A stretch of DNA of 11,328 bases from the NCBI GenBank assembly GCA_015499985.1, contig JAAAUF010000884.1:4430-15757 (forward strand), in the 5' to 3' direction. Shown here piece by piece: positions 1 to 8,836 of this stretch. How positions within the stretch are numbered: position 1 is the first letter of the stretch; each line of letters begins with the position of its first letter. Below the pieces are notes generated by a model. The model ran no database searches and was not told the origin of the DNA. It saw only the letters and a list, made by a program, of their open reading frames with translations. This DNA is from Haplosporangium gracile (lineage: Eukaryota > Mortierellomycota > Mortierellomycetes > Mortierellales > Mortierellaceae). The translations under genes and the position numbers were made by a program.

Positions 1-3000
1 CGTAGTAGGCGTTACAGCAGCTGTGGGGGCAGATGACGACATGGCAGGGGCCTTCTGCTGCTTGGACAGCTTCTTGTCGATATCCTTGACCTTAGCGAGG
101 GTATTGGCCTTGGTGACTAGATTCTCCAGCATGCCAGAGCGGGCTCGTTGGTGGGGCTTGATTAGTCTGGGAGCCTTGTAAGCTGCATTCTCGCCATTGA
201 TCATCTTGCACAAAAGGAACGCTCGCAACTCTGCCGAGGTCTTGAAGATGGGTGGATCAGGAAGAGGCGGCCCAAACTCGGGAACTTGTTCGTCGCAGGC
301 AATGGTCACGCTGTATCCTTTGGTTCCATCGGGGAGAGTGATAAGGCGGATAATGACAAAAATATGGAGAAACTGGGACTTGATGGCGTTGGGGACAAAG
401 GGTTGGTCTCCATCGACAAAGACGATACAAACAATGTCGTTGCCAATGTGACGCTTGCGCTGGATCTGTTGGCGATCGACGGTGTTGTAGGGCAGGAGAG
501 TAGACACGTGGTACATGATCTCAAACCCTTCACCCCAGGTATCATAGTACGAATACTCTCCCCCTTCGCCTATCATAATGGCAGTTGTAACAAAAGGTAA
601 GTATGCATGAACAACAAACTTTATCCTCTAATAATGACGCTGATTAAGAGTTACAGACAGAAGTGACATGTTACTTACTGCGAGTGTCCAAGCCAGCCGA
701 AAACCGTTCGAATCCCTTGAGGGCAACCTTCTGACCAAGAGCACCGCTTTCCAAAAATTCTTGGAATCGAGGACTTGAACTCATCTGGTTGCTGAACCAG
801 TCCTCCTCCTTTGTCTGACCAGGGTGAACCAACAGGACCCCAAACTTGTAGTTGAACCTAAGCATCGTCTCGTCAAACTTAGCCAGCTCCATTTCGAAGT
901 GCTGGTTGCTTTGGACCTTCTTCAGTTTAGACGCGACCTGTTGACTGATGGCGGGGTGGATAGACTGGAGAATGGCCTTCCATTGAGGCTTTCCTGCACG
1001 ACGCGTCAGGTTATTCAGTGGGCTGGGCTCAGGCTCTGGGAGGGTGATCCGGATACTGTCAACATCCTTTTGCCGAAGGATACAACGGTATTGCCAACGA
1101 GGTGAGACGTTAGTATTGTTGTTGCTGCCAGAGTGGTGGTTCGACTGAAGGGCATTAGGCGAATGGGGACTTGGCGTTGCAGAAATGGATGGGGCTAGAT
1201 GTGACGATCCCATTGATCCATTTGCTGAACCTGGTCCAGAATGGGGGCCACTAATTCCTGACGCACCAGATCCATGGTTATCATTACTACTACTAAATGG
1301 AGGATGCAGTTATCAAGCATCTGTTAGCAGTCGTCTACAACACATCTTCATATCTACGACGCTGAAGCAAAGAGCATCAACAAGGTACCTTCCAGATCCT
1401 GGTGTCACAGCAGTAGACGCAGACAATATGACCCGCATGGCCTCAGAGCTCGTGCGAGGACTAGCCATCATACCACCGCCACTTACTCCATTCCCTTGAC
1501 AACCTCCACCTCTGCCAGGGTAGAAACTCTGTGCCGAGTGCACAAGTTCAGGACGACTGAGACTCGCTGAATGACTGCTCGAACCACTACCACCCACTCC
1601 AGCACTTGCAGGCGTGAAAAATGGAGAGTGTTGCATGAGAGAGTTTGATCCGGTCGACGATCGCGAGGGGAGCTGGGGGCGTGTCTCCGTCGGGACCACC
1701 ATATCTTTGATGATTGAGATAATGACAGTTCCTAGACCCTCGACCTGACCCACAAACGTACGATGCTCTATGAACGTTCAGATGCACCATAAAAGAAGAC
1801 AGGTTAAAATATTGGGTAATTCATCACAGGCTGCTGATGCGCGTACAAAATGCAAAATGCCTATAACACCAACCAAAAAGATGGGCATACCTTTCCCAAG
1901 GAACCAGTTTCTGTAGTAGTAGGCTTCGTGACCCATATGTTCCTTCGAGTACTCGCCCATCATTGCGATCCCAGTCCCTGGTACCATCCCAGCTGCCACT
2001 CCAGTAGCACCGATCCTGCCAATGCCTCCTTCGATCCCGGCGCCTGTGCCAACACTAATGCCGATGGGCGCAGGCGTACCCATAGAGATGGCACCGGTGA
2101 CACCAGGACTATCACCCGTCTCCTTGCGCTTCTGCAGAGCTGCCCACTCATCCTTGCCTTCGGGAAAACTCTTGACACGGACCATTAGCTGACCGCCTTG
2201 AGAGGCATTCGATGGACTAAAGATGTCCATCGTTGGCGAGGGCGTCTGGTTGGCATCTGAAGTCGTAATACTAGATGTGAATCCTGAAGGGTTGATTGAG
2301 TTGCAGTCGGCGGGTGGTGATGCTGAAATCTGAGGTGTAGATTCTTCAGGTGGAGTTGGCCCATCTGTAGTATCATTCTGGACAGCCGAAACGCGGCTCA
2401 TGAGTGAAGGCTGCTGAGGGGACCCAGAGATTGGCGTTGTAATCGATAATGGAGGCATGTGCGGATGCTCTGATCGAAGACTCCGCTCGATCTTCTTCAA
2501 GTCATTACAGCCCTCTATTCTGTATCCGTTGGTGGGGACCACAAGCATCTAAGAAGGAAATTGCAATGAAGGAAAAGTTGGTTAGATGAGCACTGAGGAG
2601 AGAAGTTGTAACGAAGCGAAGGAAAATGGTTCACACAGTAGAAAGCTACAATGACCTTACCCGGTTGTATGTCCGCATGTACTCTATCATAGCAGTCTCT
2701 GCGGTGGCCAGCACTGTCCGGATCTATTTTTGCAGCGTAAGTTACCACATCAATTAGTAGTGCATCGAGTATGACACATTTGATGGCCCTAACAATCTGA
2801 AAAGTGCTGTACTTACATAGTCATAGACCGCACCCTGATGTTCTTCGGACGATATCTCTCCATTAGCATCAGCCTCTCCAGGCTTTCGCCCTTGAGGTTG
2901 GTACCGATACTGATGCTTGTAATGGTTTTGATTCCGGCGATGTCGTATCCGATCCTTGGAGTCCTTCCTCTTCACTTGCCTGCCATCAACATCGCCAATG

Positions 3001-6000
3001 GTGTCTGAACCTGTTGCCGGCGTGGCCACGGGTTCTGTTGTCGCCGCGATTTTGCTTGAGCGTTGTTGAAAAGAGTTTTGTTGGACATATAATGGATTGA
3101 GCTGGTCCCGTCGATGAGCATTGGGTTCATTAAATGTCTTCACCTCCTTGTTGAACTCTAGCTTCTGAGGTTGAGGCTGAGGCTGGCGGTGCACACTTGA
3201 GACTTGCTGATCTACCGTAGCCTTGCGCTCATGAACGATTTCAGCTTCCCCCTCTACATCCCGTTCCGGTGCCTGTTGATGTTGATGGCCATGTTGATGT
3301 TGATGGCCATGTTGATGTTGATGTTGCGGCTGGCGGGATTGCTGGTGTCGCTGTCTACATCGACGATCTAACTCGGCACGACATACCTCCTGGGCCTGAA
3401 AACAAACCTCGTCGGACTCCTTGAGAAGATTAGAGAACTGGTCCGTCGAGATGTACTTAGCAAAAATCTCAGCCATCCGGGTCATAATCTGATCCATCTC
3501 GTCAAAGAGCATCCCGACCGTCTCTACAACGTCGATCTGATCCACGCCAACAGTAGCAGAATTCTCGTGGATAAATTCACACGAACGATCGGTTGGTGTT
3601 GCTTCTGCTGTTTGGCCGCCTCCTCCGTTTCCAGAGCTGGACCCGCTGACAGCCAGGCTGCTCTTAAGTCGAATTCCTCCTGATACTGCTGAAGACACAA
3701 AACTCTGCTCACTACCACGACGTTTGCTGTGTGTCTCATCCACAGACACCCTCCGGCTGTCAGTTCCCCCCTCTCTAGAGGTTGATGATGTCTGTTGATC
3801 CACTGTACGGTGAGCGCGGATGAAAATCTGCTCAGAAGGACTAACGGTTAACGGAACTTCTTCTTCCTCCACAGGCCTACGAGTCAGCTCTGTAGTGGAG
3901 GATGACAAGGACTCTGATTCTGGGCGGGAGAGCGTTGGCAAGGTGAAGGTTGAGGATGAAAAGGTTGAGAAGGGGACATGTGACGCTGATGTCGCAGCTG
4001 AAGCCATGTGTCGAGGTGTCGTGGACGCATGTCGTTGGGTCTGCTCCTGTTTCTGTTGCTGCTGTTGCTGTGGGGACATGGGAAGAGCCGACGGCACTGG
4101 TGCAGAAACTGCAGCGAGATGCTTCAAAACCAAGTCGCATTTGGTTTTGAGGGTACTGTGGAGGGACCTCAAAGTCGTAGGTGGGTCTGGCAGAGGAATG
4201 TTCCTGGCCTTTACACTCATCGCCCACGAGTTGTTGTCCGGCAACTAATCGTAATGACAATGTCAATCAAGACATGAGTATGAGCAAAAGAAAAAATATG
4301 AAACAGGTAGAACTGACCAAAGAACCATTACTGTTTCAAACCAAAAGTAACTTACAGTTTCCTCGGAGCTAAACCTTCGTTTTGTTGGAGCATCGTCCGG
4401 CATCAAAGCAATAAACTGATCCGCCGTCAGCAGATCTGCGTCCTGAAGAGACATACTCCGCTGTCGCTTGTAGTGGATCGCAGGGCGATAATCAGCTACG
4501 GCGCTGCGTGGCTCCAAGTGTGGGGTGGACGATCCATTGCTTCCAAAACCGTTGCTGCACTTTCCTGGGAGTGGTGTCGACGATGAATGATGGGGCATGT
4601 AAGGCGACGAAGCCGAGATCGAAGCCGAGCCCACCCCATGACTCTTCGAAGGAGTCGCAGATGACAACGTCGTAAGGTTCAGTGAAGGACGGCTTTGGAG
4701 GTAAGAAAATCCAGAGCTAGGAGTTACCGAGGTGCCTAGAATCGAAAACTTTGACTTTGTCGGGATTCCTGAAGCGGGCATTTGCGGACTCAAGATTGGA
4801 GGATGTGTCGAGTAGGACGGGGGTGAAGAAGAGCTGTTTCCAGGAGATCCTGGGAACTTGCGAGATGCTGCAACGGCTGCAGGTGACCGAGGAATGAGCG
4901 TTGGCGGTGTAGGTGTAGTGGAAGTCTCCTGCTGTCTGCTGTTCAGAGTTATCTTTGAGCCCAGTATTAGCTTCCTGTCCCTTGGGATTATAATAGATCC
5001 TAGAGTTGGCTTAGAATCTGTTGTGTACAAATGTGTCGGTGAAATCGAGGTGGCAGATGTCGATATGTTAGATATTGTCGAATCTTTTGCACTGGGAAGG
5101 TATGAATCCGACTTCTTCTTGCCACTCAGCAACTTGGAGAGAAGAGCCTTGTCCGGGTTCGCCGAAGCCATAGTGGTACTCGCCGACGATGTTGTTAGTG
5201 TCACTGGTATCATCACTGGGGCTACAACGAAAACGTCGTCCGAAACGGTATTTGCGGGAACCGCCTTCCTTCTAGACCCAGACTCGAATAGAGCTGCTCC
5301 AGTTGTGTCCACTATAGAATCGACCTTGACCAGCGTAGTATCACGATCTCCGAACGACAAGTTTTTGAGCTCATCTCCAAAAAGATACTGACCGACAACA
5401 GATTCAGCCGACTCGACAGATAGCATATCATCAGGTCCTGAGTCTCCTATGCCTTCCCCGCCGTCGTTGCTATTCCCGCCTTCGTGAGCCCCCTGGGTGT
5501 CGGCGGTGACGAGACTGTGAAATAACGCTTTGGCGGGAATATCGCGATCGCTCTTGAAGTGCCTAATCAGCGACTTGATTTCCACTCCATTGCTACCGTC
5601 CCCGCCTTTTGGTCCTCCTCGGACCTGGGATTCCATCAAGTCCTGATACGCAAGTGCCGCTGCTTCCTGGTGAGAGGTTGTTGCAGGATCTGTAGCAAAG
5701 ATATCCTTGGATGAGATATGACTTGCGCTTACTGTCCTCCTTGAACTTCGTCTCAACAATCCTGATCGGAATCCAAGACTATTTCCCTGGTGTTGCTGGC
5801 TGCTACCGCTGTTGCCACTGCCACTGCTGACACTACTGGCGCTGCTGGTTCCTGTGGCGCTTGTTGTATTGGCGCTGAACTTTTCGGATCCAGTAAAGCT
5901 ATTGCCTAGATTCCGGGATTGCAGTTGCGAGTGACCATGAGGTTGTTGCGGCTGATGTTGCTGCTGTTGTTGTTGCTGTTGAGCTCCTGTTGCTGCATCA

Positions 6001-8771
6001 CTAATGCAAGCGAGTGGTCGCTGGATCTGGGACTGCTGCTGCTGTGTTGGAGGGGCGCTTGATGTTGTCGATGGCAAAATGTTCATTCCGCTGGTCGAAC
6101 TATGATGAGGATGGTGCGCCTGGTCTTCCAAAAATGCCGTGAGAGACTGCCTTGGCTTCTTAGAGCCGCCCATGCTGCCACCAGCCGCCACCGCATCGAG
6201 GACATTATAGCTGCTGCTGATACTACTGTGGTTGCTATTGCTTCCTACCGTCGAGGGTCTCGACGTCGTCATCCCTACGGTGTTGACCGATGCAAATGTC
6301 GATGCAGAGTCGGAGACGTGGATATGAGACGCTGGAGAAGGTGGTGGGACAGTGACTGTGGACTCAAACATGGACGACTTGAAGGGGATCGAAAGGGAAC
6401 TGCGTCGCTTGTTATTGAAGTTGGCGAGTATCATAGCATGGGGCTGTTCATCAGACGTAGACTGAATCGAAGAGCTGCTCCCATTCAGGCTGCTTTGTTT
6501 GTGTCGGTGAATGCTTGCCATCGAGAGCGATGGGAACTTGAACCGACCCAGCTTCCCGAGTCGCGACGATGTTGATTTTGAGAGTGTGACTGGGGATGCT
6601 GAAATTGCTGCTGGAGATGAGGTGTTTGGAGAGATGGATGTATTCCATGATGACAGATTGGCGCCAGGTGAAGATGCGCGACGTAAACCGTGGTGCTCCA
6701 GCGCGCCCATTTTTTTGGTATCGCTACTGTATCCAGCATGACCAGGAAGGAGCAATGTCGTCGAATGGCTCTTCCGGGGAGCAGAAGCACGGCCATAGAG
6801 CTGACGGATCATTTGCTCAGATGGCTCTTCGCCTGTTCTGGTGCTGTAGTGAATCTCCTGTAGCCCCAAGTGGTTGTAGAGACTTAATCGTTCCATGTCT
6901 CCTGGCTGGTAGTGAGGATGCAGTTCCTGAGCTGATTCAACCATGTCCGCAATGCTTAGTGGCAAAGGTTGTTGATGGTCTAGCTGCTGCATTGACGGTA
7001 GCGGCATCAGATCGACAATCAGACTCGGTCGGCGTCGAAAGTTGCGCGCCGTTAAGGTGTCGACCAGAGACTTGCCGTTGCTAGAGCTCCCTCTGTCCTG
7101 CCGATGACGACTCTGGAACCTGCTCATTGCTGCTATGTCACTGTCCTCGCCTGCTGCAAATCTTGATGTATCTGCACTATCATCTCGATGCAACTCACTA
7201 TCCAGACTAACGTCGCTGTTGGCCGCAGATTGCGCGAATGGTCCATCCGGAAATTTGAAAGAGTTGATCTGGCTCCTGCCTAATGCCGCCATACTTCCTG
7301 CTACTCTTGTTGCGCCTCCTGCTGAACTCTGTGTTGTCCCTTTGGATTTTATGCCGTCATTGGAGCTCAAGATGCGGGGCCGATGCAGGAAATGATTCAT
7401 GATGCCTCCCTTCTTCTCCTTCTCTTTCTCTGGGGTCTGCTTTCCTGTCTGTCGCTGTGCCTGCTCTGGTTGCTGCTGTTGCTGCTGAGGAGACTCGTCT
7501 GGTGCAGTTGCTGTTCCTGAGGTCGGGTATGGAACTGCATCGATGACTGAGAGACTGTCAACCGACAACTGTCGTAATCGCTGTTGTTGTTGGTTCTTGG
7601 AAGATGAAGAAGTGAAACCGATGGCTTTGGACAAGCGCTGTCCAAAGTGACTGTTATGACGATCCTTGTCCTTTGCGCGCTTCTTGTCGTTCTTATCTCT
7701 GGAAGAGTCCGGGGACTCTTGTTGCGGTTCATGCTGTGGCAGTTGCTGGTGAAACAACGGACTTGACCGGGGAGAATCTGTTTGATCCATTGGCAGCTTG
7801 CCGCTGGAGGAGCTTGTGTTGGACGAGTCAGCGCATTGGAGGCGCTGTGAGGTTGCAGTGGCGGCCTCTCCAGACTGAGCGAAAGCGGGTGAAACAGGGG
7901 TGTGAGATGATGGAAGAGGAGGTACAAAGAGTGTTGTTGGTGGAATGGTATTACTGTGAGGCGATGGTGGTACTGAGGAAGGAGGACGAGACGAGTCGAT
8001 TGGAGTGGTTGCTTTCTTATTGGAGATTTTGTATTTGCTGCTTTTGGGGCTAAGGGATCCAAAGAACCCAAGGGTCTTTCCACCAGAGGTCATTGTGGAG
8101 ATATTGCGGACGGATGATGACACGTTTTTGGCGGACTTGTCGCTTGCGGTAGTGCTGGAGCTTGGTGAACTAGCATGCCGGGAGATGTTGCTGCTGCTGC
8201 TGCTACTGTTGTTGTTGCTATTGTTGTTGGTGGAGTTTGTTTTTGGTTCCGTGTAGTTGTTGGTTACGGCGTTGGAGGCAGTGTTGGTGTTATTGTCGGT
8301 GTGGAGAATGCTGCTATTATTATTACTAGTAGTAAAGGAGGTATTGGACGCAGGAGTACCGCTGGCGTCGAGTGATGTGGTGGTGTTGGTGTTATTTACA
8401 AGTGAGAGTGTAGAATTTTCAGTGGTTGTTTGGAGAGGAGTGGAAAGAGGGGGTAGCGAGTAGGTCGTCGAAGGAAAGGAAGAAGGGTCGTTGGTTTTGG
8501 TAGGTGACATAGATAAGGAGGGAGAAGGCTTAGGATGGACATAGGTATTGGTTGCGGGTAGCTGTTCGAGAGGATGAAGTGAAGGAGAAGAGGAGGTAGC
8601 CATTGTTGTTGTCGTTGTAGTAATAGTTGTTATTGCTTCTGCTACTGCTGCCGAGGGTGGTATTGGTGTTGTTGGGGCAGTAGCTGCTGTGGTGATGAAG
8701 GTGATGGTGCAAGCCTCGATTAGAGGCTCATGGGCAGCTATTGGAGTCCAAGAGTTGCCGTTGTTGTCCAT
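1..8771 (-). CDS. Rap/Ran-GAP domain protein, seven exons in window, 3' end off the left edge
   Basis: This is probably a GTPase-activating protein for a Rap- or Rheb-like small GTPase. Exons on the minus strand are 8771-4356, 4244-2817, 2723-2661, 2548-1891, 1767-1389, 1292-679 and 569-1. They join in phase to 2709 codons without a stop. The start is the first in-frame ATG after a TAA at 8867-8865, in good context (ACC before it, G after). Residues 1 to about 2100 are mostly Ser/Thr/Pro/Gln/Asn-rich and probably disordered. A GAP-family segment lies at 2179-2210 (YYYRNWFLGK then EHRTFVGQVEGLG). A low-complexity insert fills 2211-2380, and the catalytic core spans about 2381-2668. The core shows KFDETMLRFNYKFGVL, HPGQTKEED, LKGF, GLDT, MYHVSTLLPYN, KRHIGNDIV (Asn2563 is the expected catalytic thumb) and FGPPLPDPPIF. 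No PDZ or GoLoco domain is obvious. Family assignment is strong; the substrate GTPase is unknown. The protein is far longer than animal Rap1GAP. Confidence 0.93.
124..1096 (-). other. Rap/Ran-GAP catalytic core (exons 6 and 7, residues about 2381-2668)
   Basis: The core opens at WQYRCILRQKD and continues through FDETMLRFNYKFGVL, GQTKEEDWFSN, FQEFLES, VALKGFERF and GLDTRS. It crosses intron 6 into GGEYSYYDTWGEGFEIMYHVSTLLPYN-type sequence and KRHIGNDIVCIVF. It ends with FVIIRL, FGPPLPDPPIF, LRAFLLCKMINGE and YKAPRL. Rap-GAPs supply a catalytic Asn, not an Arg finger, from the helix in the HIGNDIV block. Here that Asn is codon 441-439 (residue 2563), with His2560 and Gly2562 also kept. All the landmark blocks I know for the family are present and in order, so the enzyme should be active. 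Residues after about 2668 (KANTLAKVKDIDKK, then Ser/Ala/Thr-rich) are a tail that leaves the window. Confidence 0.93.
570..678 (-). other. Intron 6 (109 nt, phase 1)
   Basis: The donor is CGCA|GTAAGT and the acceptor ATGATAG|GCGAAG, with branch-like ATACTTACC. It joins GLDTR-S to EGGEYSYYDTW (Ser2520 from A|GC), exactly as expected for continuity of the Rap-GAP catalytic domain. Confidence 0.92.
1293..1388 (-). other. Intron 5 (96 nt, phase 2) with tandem TAG acceptors
   Basis: The donor is GGAAG|GTACCT. The branch site CTGCTAAC is strong. The acceptor TTTAG|TAGTAG is followed by two further in-phase AGs, so use of the second or third would delete one or two Ser codons. The intron falls inside the low-complexity insert that precedes the catalytic core. 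Confidence 0.83.
1703..1921 (-). other. GAP-family segment upstream of the catalytic core, split by intron 4
   Basis: Residues 2179-2210 read YYYRNWFLGK, then EHRTFVGQVEGLG and TVIISIIKD once intron 4 (1768-1890) is removed. Rap1GAP-type proteins have a similar Tyr-rich stretch followed by a phrase like 'H-x-x-F-G-x-x-x-x-L-G-x-V-x-x-S' in the sub-domain N-terminal to the catalytic core, which in Rap1GAP serves dimerisation. The match supports the splice choice, because only the acceptor at 1769-1768 restores this phrase (G|AG gives Glu2189). Assignment to the dimerisation sub-domain is inference from order and pattern. Confidence 0.72.
1768..1890 (-). other. Intron 4 (123 nt, phase 1)
   Basis: The donor is GGGAAAG|GTATGC and the acceptor TTCATAG|AGCATC. 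Branch candidates are TTTTAACC and ATCTGAACG. Splicing creates Glu2189 from G|AG and restores the conserved GK-EH phrase of the GAP family. Confidence 0.88.
2549..2660 (-). other. Intron 3 (112 nt, phase 0)
   Basis: The donor is CGG|GTAAGG and the acceptor CTTCTTAG|ATGCTT. A clear branch site (ATCTAACC) precedes a pyrimidine-rich stretch. Confidence 0.87.
2661..2723 (-). other. Exon 3: 63-nt micro-like exon encoding a helical segment
   Basis: This exon is 21 codons long with phase 0 on both sides, so it could be skipped without a frameshift. The peptide AETAMIEYMRTYNR continues into exon 4 as MLVVPTNGYRIEGCNDLKK, which reads like one folded unit. That continuity is the main reason for accepting so short an exon. 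Its predicted helix lies just upstream of the GAP region. Confidence 0.78.
2724..2816 (-). other. Intron 2 (93 nt, phase 0)
   Basis: The donor is TAT|GTAAGT and the acceptor AAATAG|ATCCGG. The branch-like site CTACTAAT is close to the yeast consensus. The intron joins VYDY to the 21-codon exon 3 (IRTVLATAETAMIEYMRTYN). Confidence 0.82.
3274..3327 (-). repeat. 18-bp in-frame tandem repeat encoding a His/Gln/Gly-rich tract
   Basis: Two perfect plus-strand copies of TGTTGATGTTGATGGCCA (3274-3291 and 3292-3309) are followed by a partial third that diverges after 14 bases. On the coding strand this gives HQHQHG-type units in exon 2, at about residues 1779-1796. The repeat length is a multiple of three, so copy number can vary without breaking the frame. 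A His-rich tract of this kind can bind divalent metal, but no function is shown here. Confidence 0.92.
3355..3553 (-). other. Helix-rich segment in exon 2 (residues about 1703-1769)
   Basis: The sequence DVVETVGMLFDEMDQIMTR, then AEIFAKYISTDQFSNLLKE and DEVCFQAQEVCRAELDRRC, has regular hydrophobic spacing and many charged residues. It looks like two or three amphipathic helices or a short coiled coil, unlike the low-complexity sequence on either side. It ends directly at the Gln/His-rich repeat tract. I do not recognise a named domain. Confidence 0.55.
4245..4355 (-). other. Intron 1 (111 nt, phase 0)
   Basis: On the minus strand the donor is ACT|GTAAGT and the acceptor ATTAG|TTGCCG, with a TTGAC-like branch site upstream of the acceptor. 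It joins SSEET to LPDNNSW without disturbing the frame. Read through, exon 1 would continue into a hydrophobic tail and stop inside the intron. Confidence 0.88.
5958..5981 (-). repeat. Poly-Gln tract (8 Gln) in exon 1
   Basis: Eight consecutive CAA/CAG codons are followed by HQPQQPHGHSQ. The codons are mixed CAA and CAG, which suggests an old tract more than a recently expanded pure repeat. Confidence 0.92.
7470..7487 (-). repeat. Poly-Gln tract (6 Gln) in exon 1
   Basis: Six mixed CAG/CAA codons sit between ESP and PEQAQRQ. This is one of several Gln-rich points in the N-terminal region; another at about 4048-4075 in exon 2 encodes QQQQQQKQEQTQ. Confidence 0.9.
8184..8236 (-). repeat. Asn/Ser trinucleotide-type tract in exon 1
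   Basis: Imperfect GTT/GCT-type triplets on the plus strand encode NNNSNNNSSSSSSN in the coding frame. Similar triplet-rich stretches at about 8601-8640 encode a Thr/Ile run. Confidence 0.85.
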
Positions 8772-8836
8772 GGTTGGGTGGAGGTCTGGAACCTGGTCGA
8801 GAGAGATGACGACTGTGGCTCCGACAGTGCGTTCAT
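8738..8836 (-). promoter_or_regulatory. Upstream ORF overlapping the main start codon
   Basis: An ATG at 8836-8834, 65 nt before the main ATG, opens a 32-codon frame that ends at TAG 8740-8738, past the main start and out of frame with it. If the leader includes this ATG unspliced, ribosomes would have to leak past it or bypass it, lowering Rap-GAP output. Its context (G at -3, A at +4) is moderate. The peptide itself shows no features. Whether it is in the mature leader is unknown. Confidence 0.45.

Larger units (their letters stand above)
4356..8771 (-). other. Exon 1: intronless 4.4 kb encoding a mostly disordered N-terminal region (residues 1-1472)
   Basis: This single exon encodes 1472 residues dominated by Ser, Thr, Pro, Asn and Gln. 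I see no enzyme domain, signal peptide or convincing membrane segment. Stretches of more ordinary composition interrupt it: about 228-250 (TLGFFGSLSPKSSKYK), a basic patch about 356-385 (KNDKKRAKDKDRHNSHFGQR), about 449-463 (IMNHFLHRPRIL), about 1032-1090 (ALAYQDLMESQVRGG, then EIKSLIRHFKSDRDIPAKAL), about 1113-1138 (VESAESVVGQYLFGDELK) and 1419-1472 (YRPAIHYKRQRSMSLQDADL, then QFIALMPDDAPTKRR). R-R-x-S sites occur at Ser583, Ser700, Ser792, Ser1010 and Ser1468. Such a region commonly acts in localisation, scaffolding or phospho-regulation; which of these applies is not visible. Confidence 0.85.

Noticed and set aside
1778..1890. Hydrophobic segment after FLGK that resembles a membrane helix
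   Set aside because: It is the read-through of intron 4. Splicing to 1767 restores the GAP-family phrase EHRTFVGQ, so the segment is not in the main protein.
3274..3327. Regular repeat considered as a CRISPR-like or mobile repeat
   Set aside because: It is a direct 18-bp in-frame coding repeat with no spacers, in a eukaryotic exon.
4858..5391. Plus-strand open frame of 177 codons antisense to exon 1
   Set aside because: It lies wholly opposite the Rap-GAP exon. Its Val/Ser/Leu-rich reading is the mirror of Ser/Thr-rich codons, and it shows no domain.
6102..6575. Plus-strand open frame of 157 codons antisense to exon 1
   Set aside because: Its Arg/Trp/Cys-rich reading is a by-product of the opposite strand. 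No family resemblance, and no splice or promoter support.
7397..8083. Minus-strand frame of 228 codons overlapping exon 1 in another frame
   Set aside because: It is an overlapping shadow of the long exon with a His/Pro/Gln/Arg-rich composition. The exon 1 frame is far longer and joins to a known domain.
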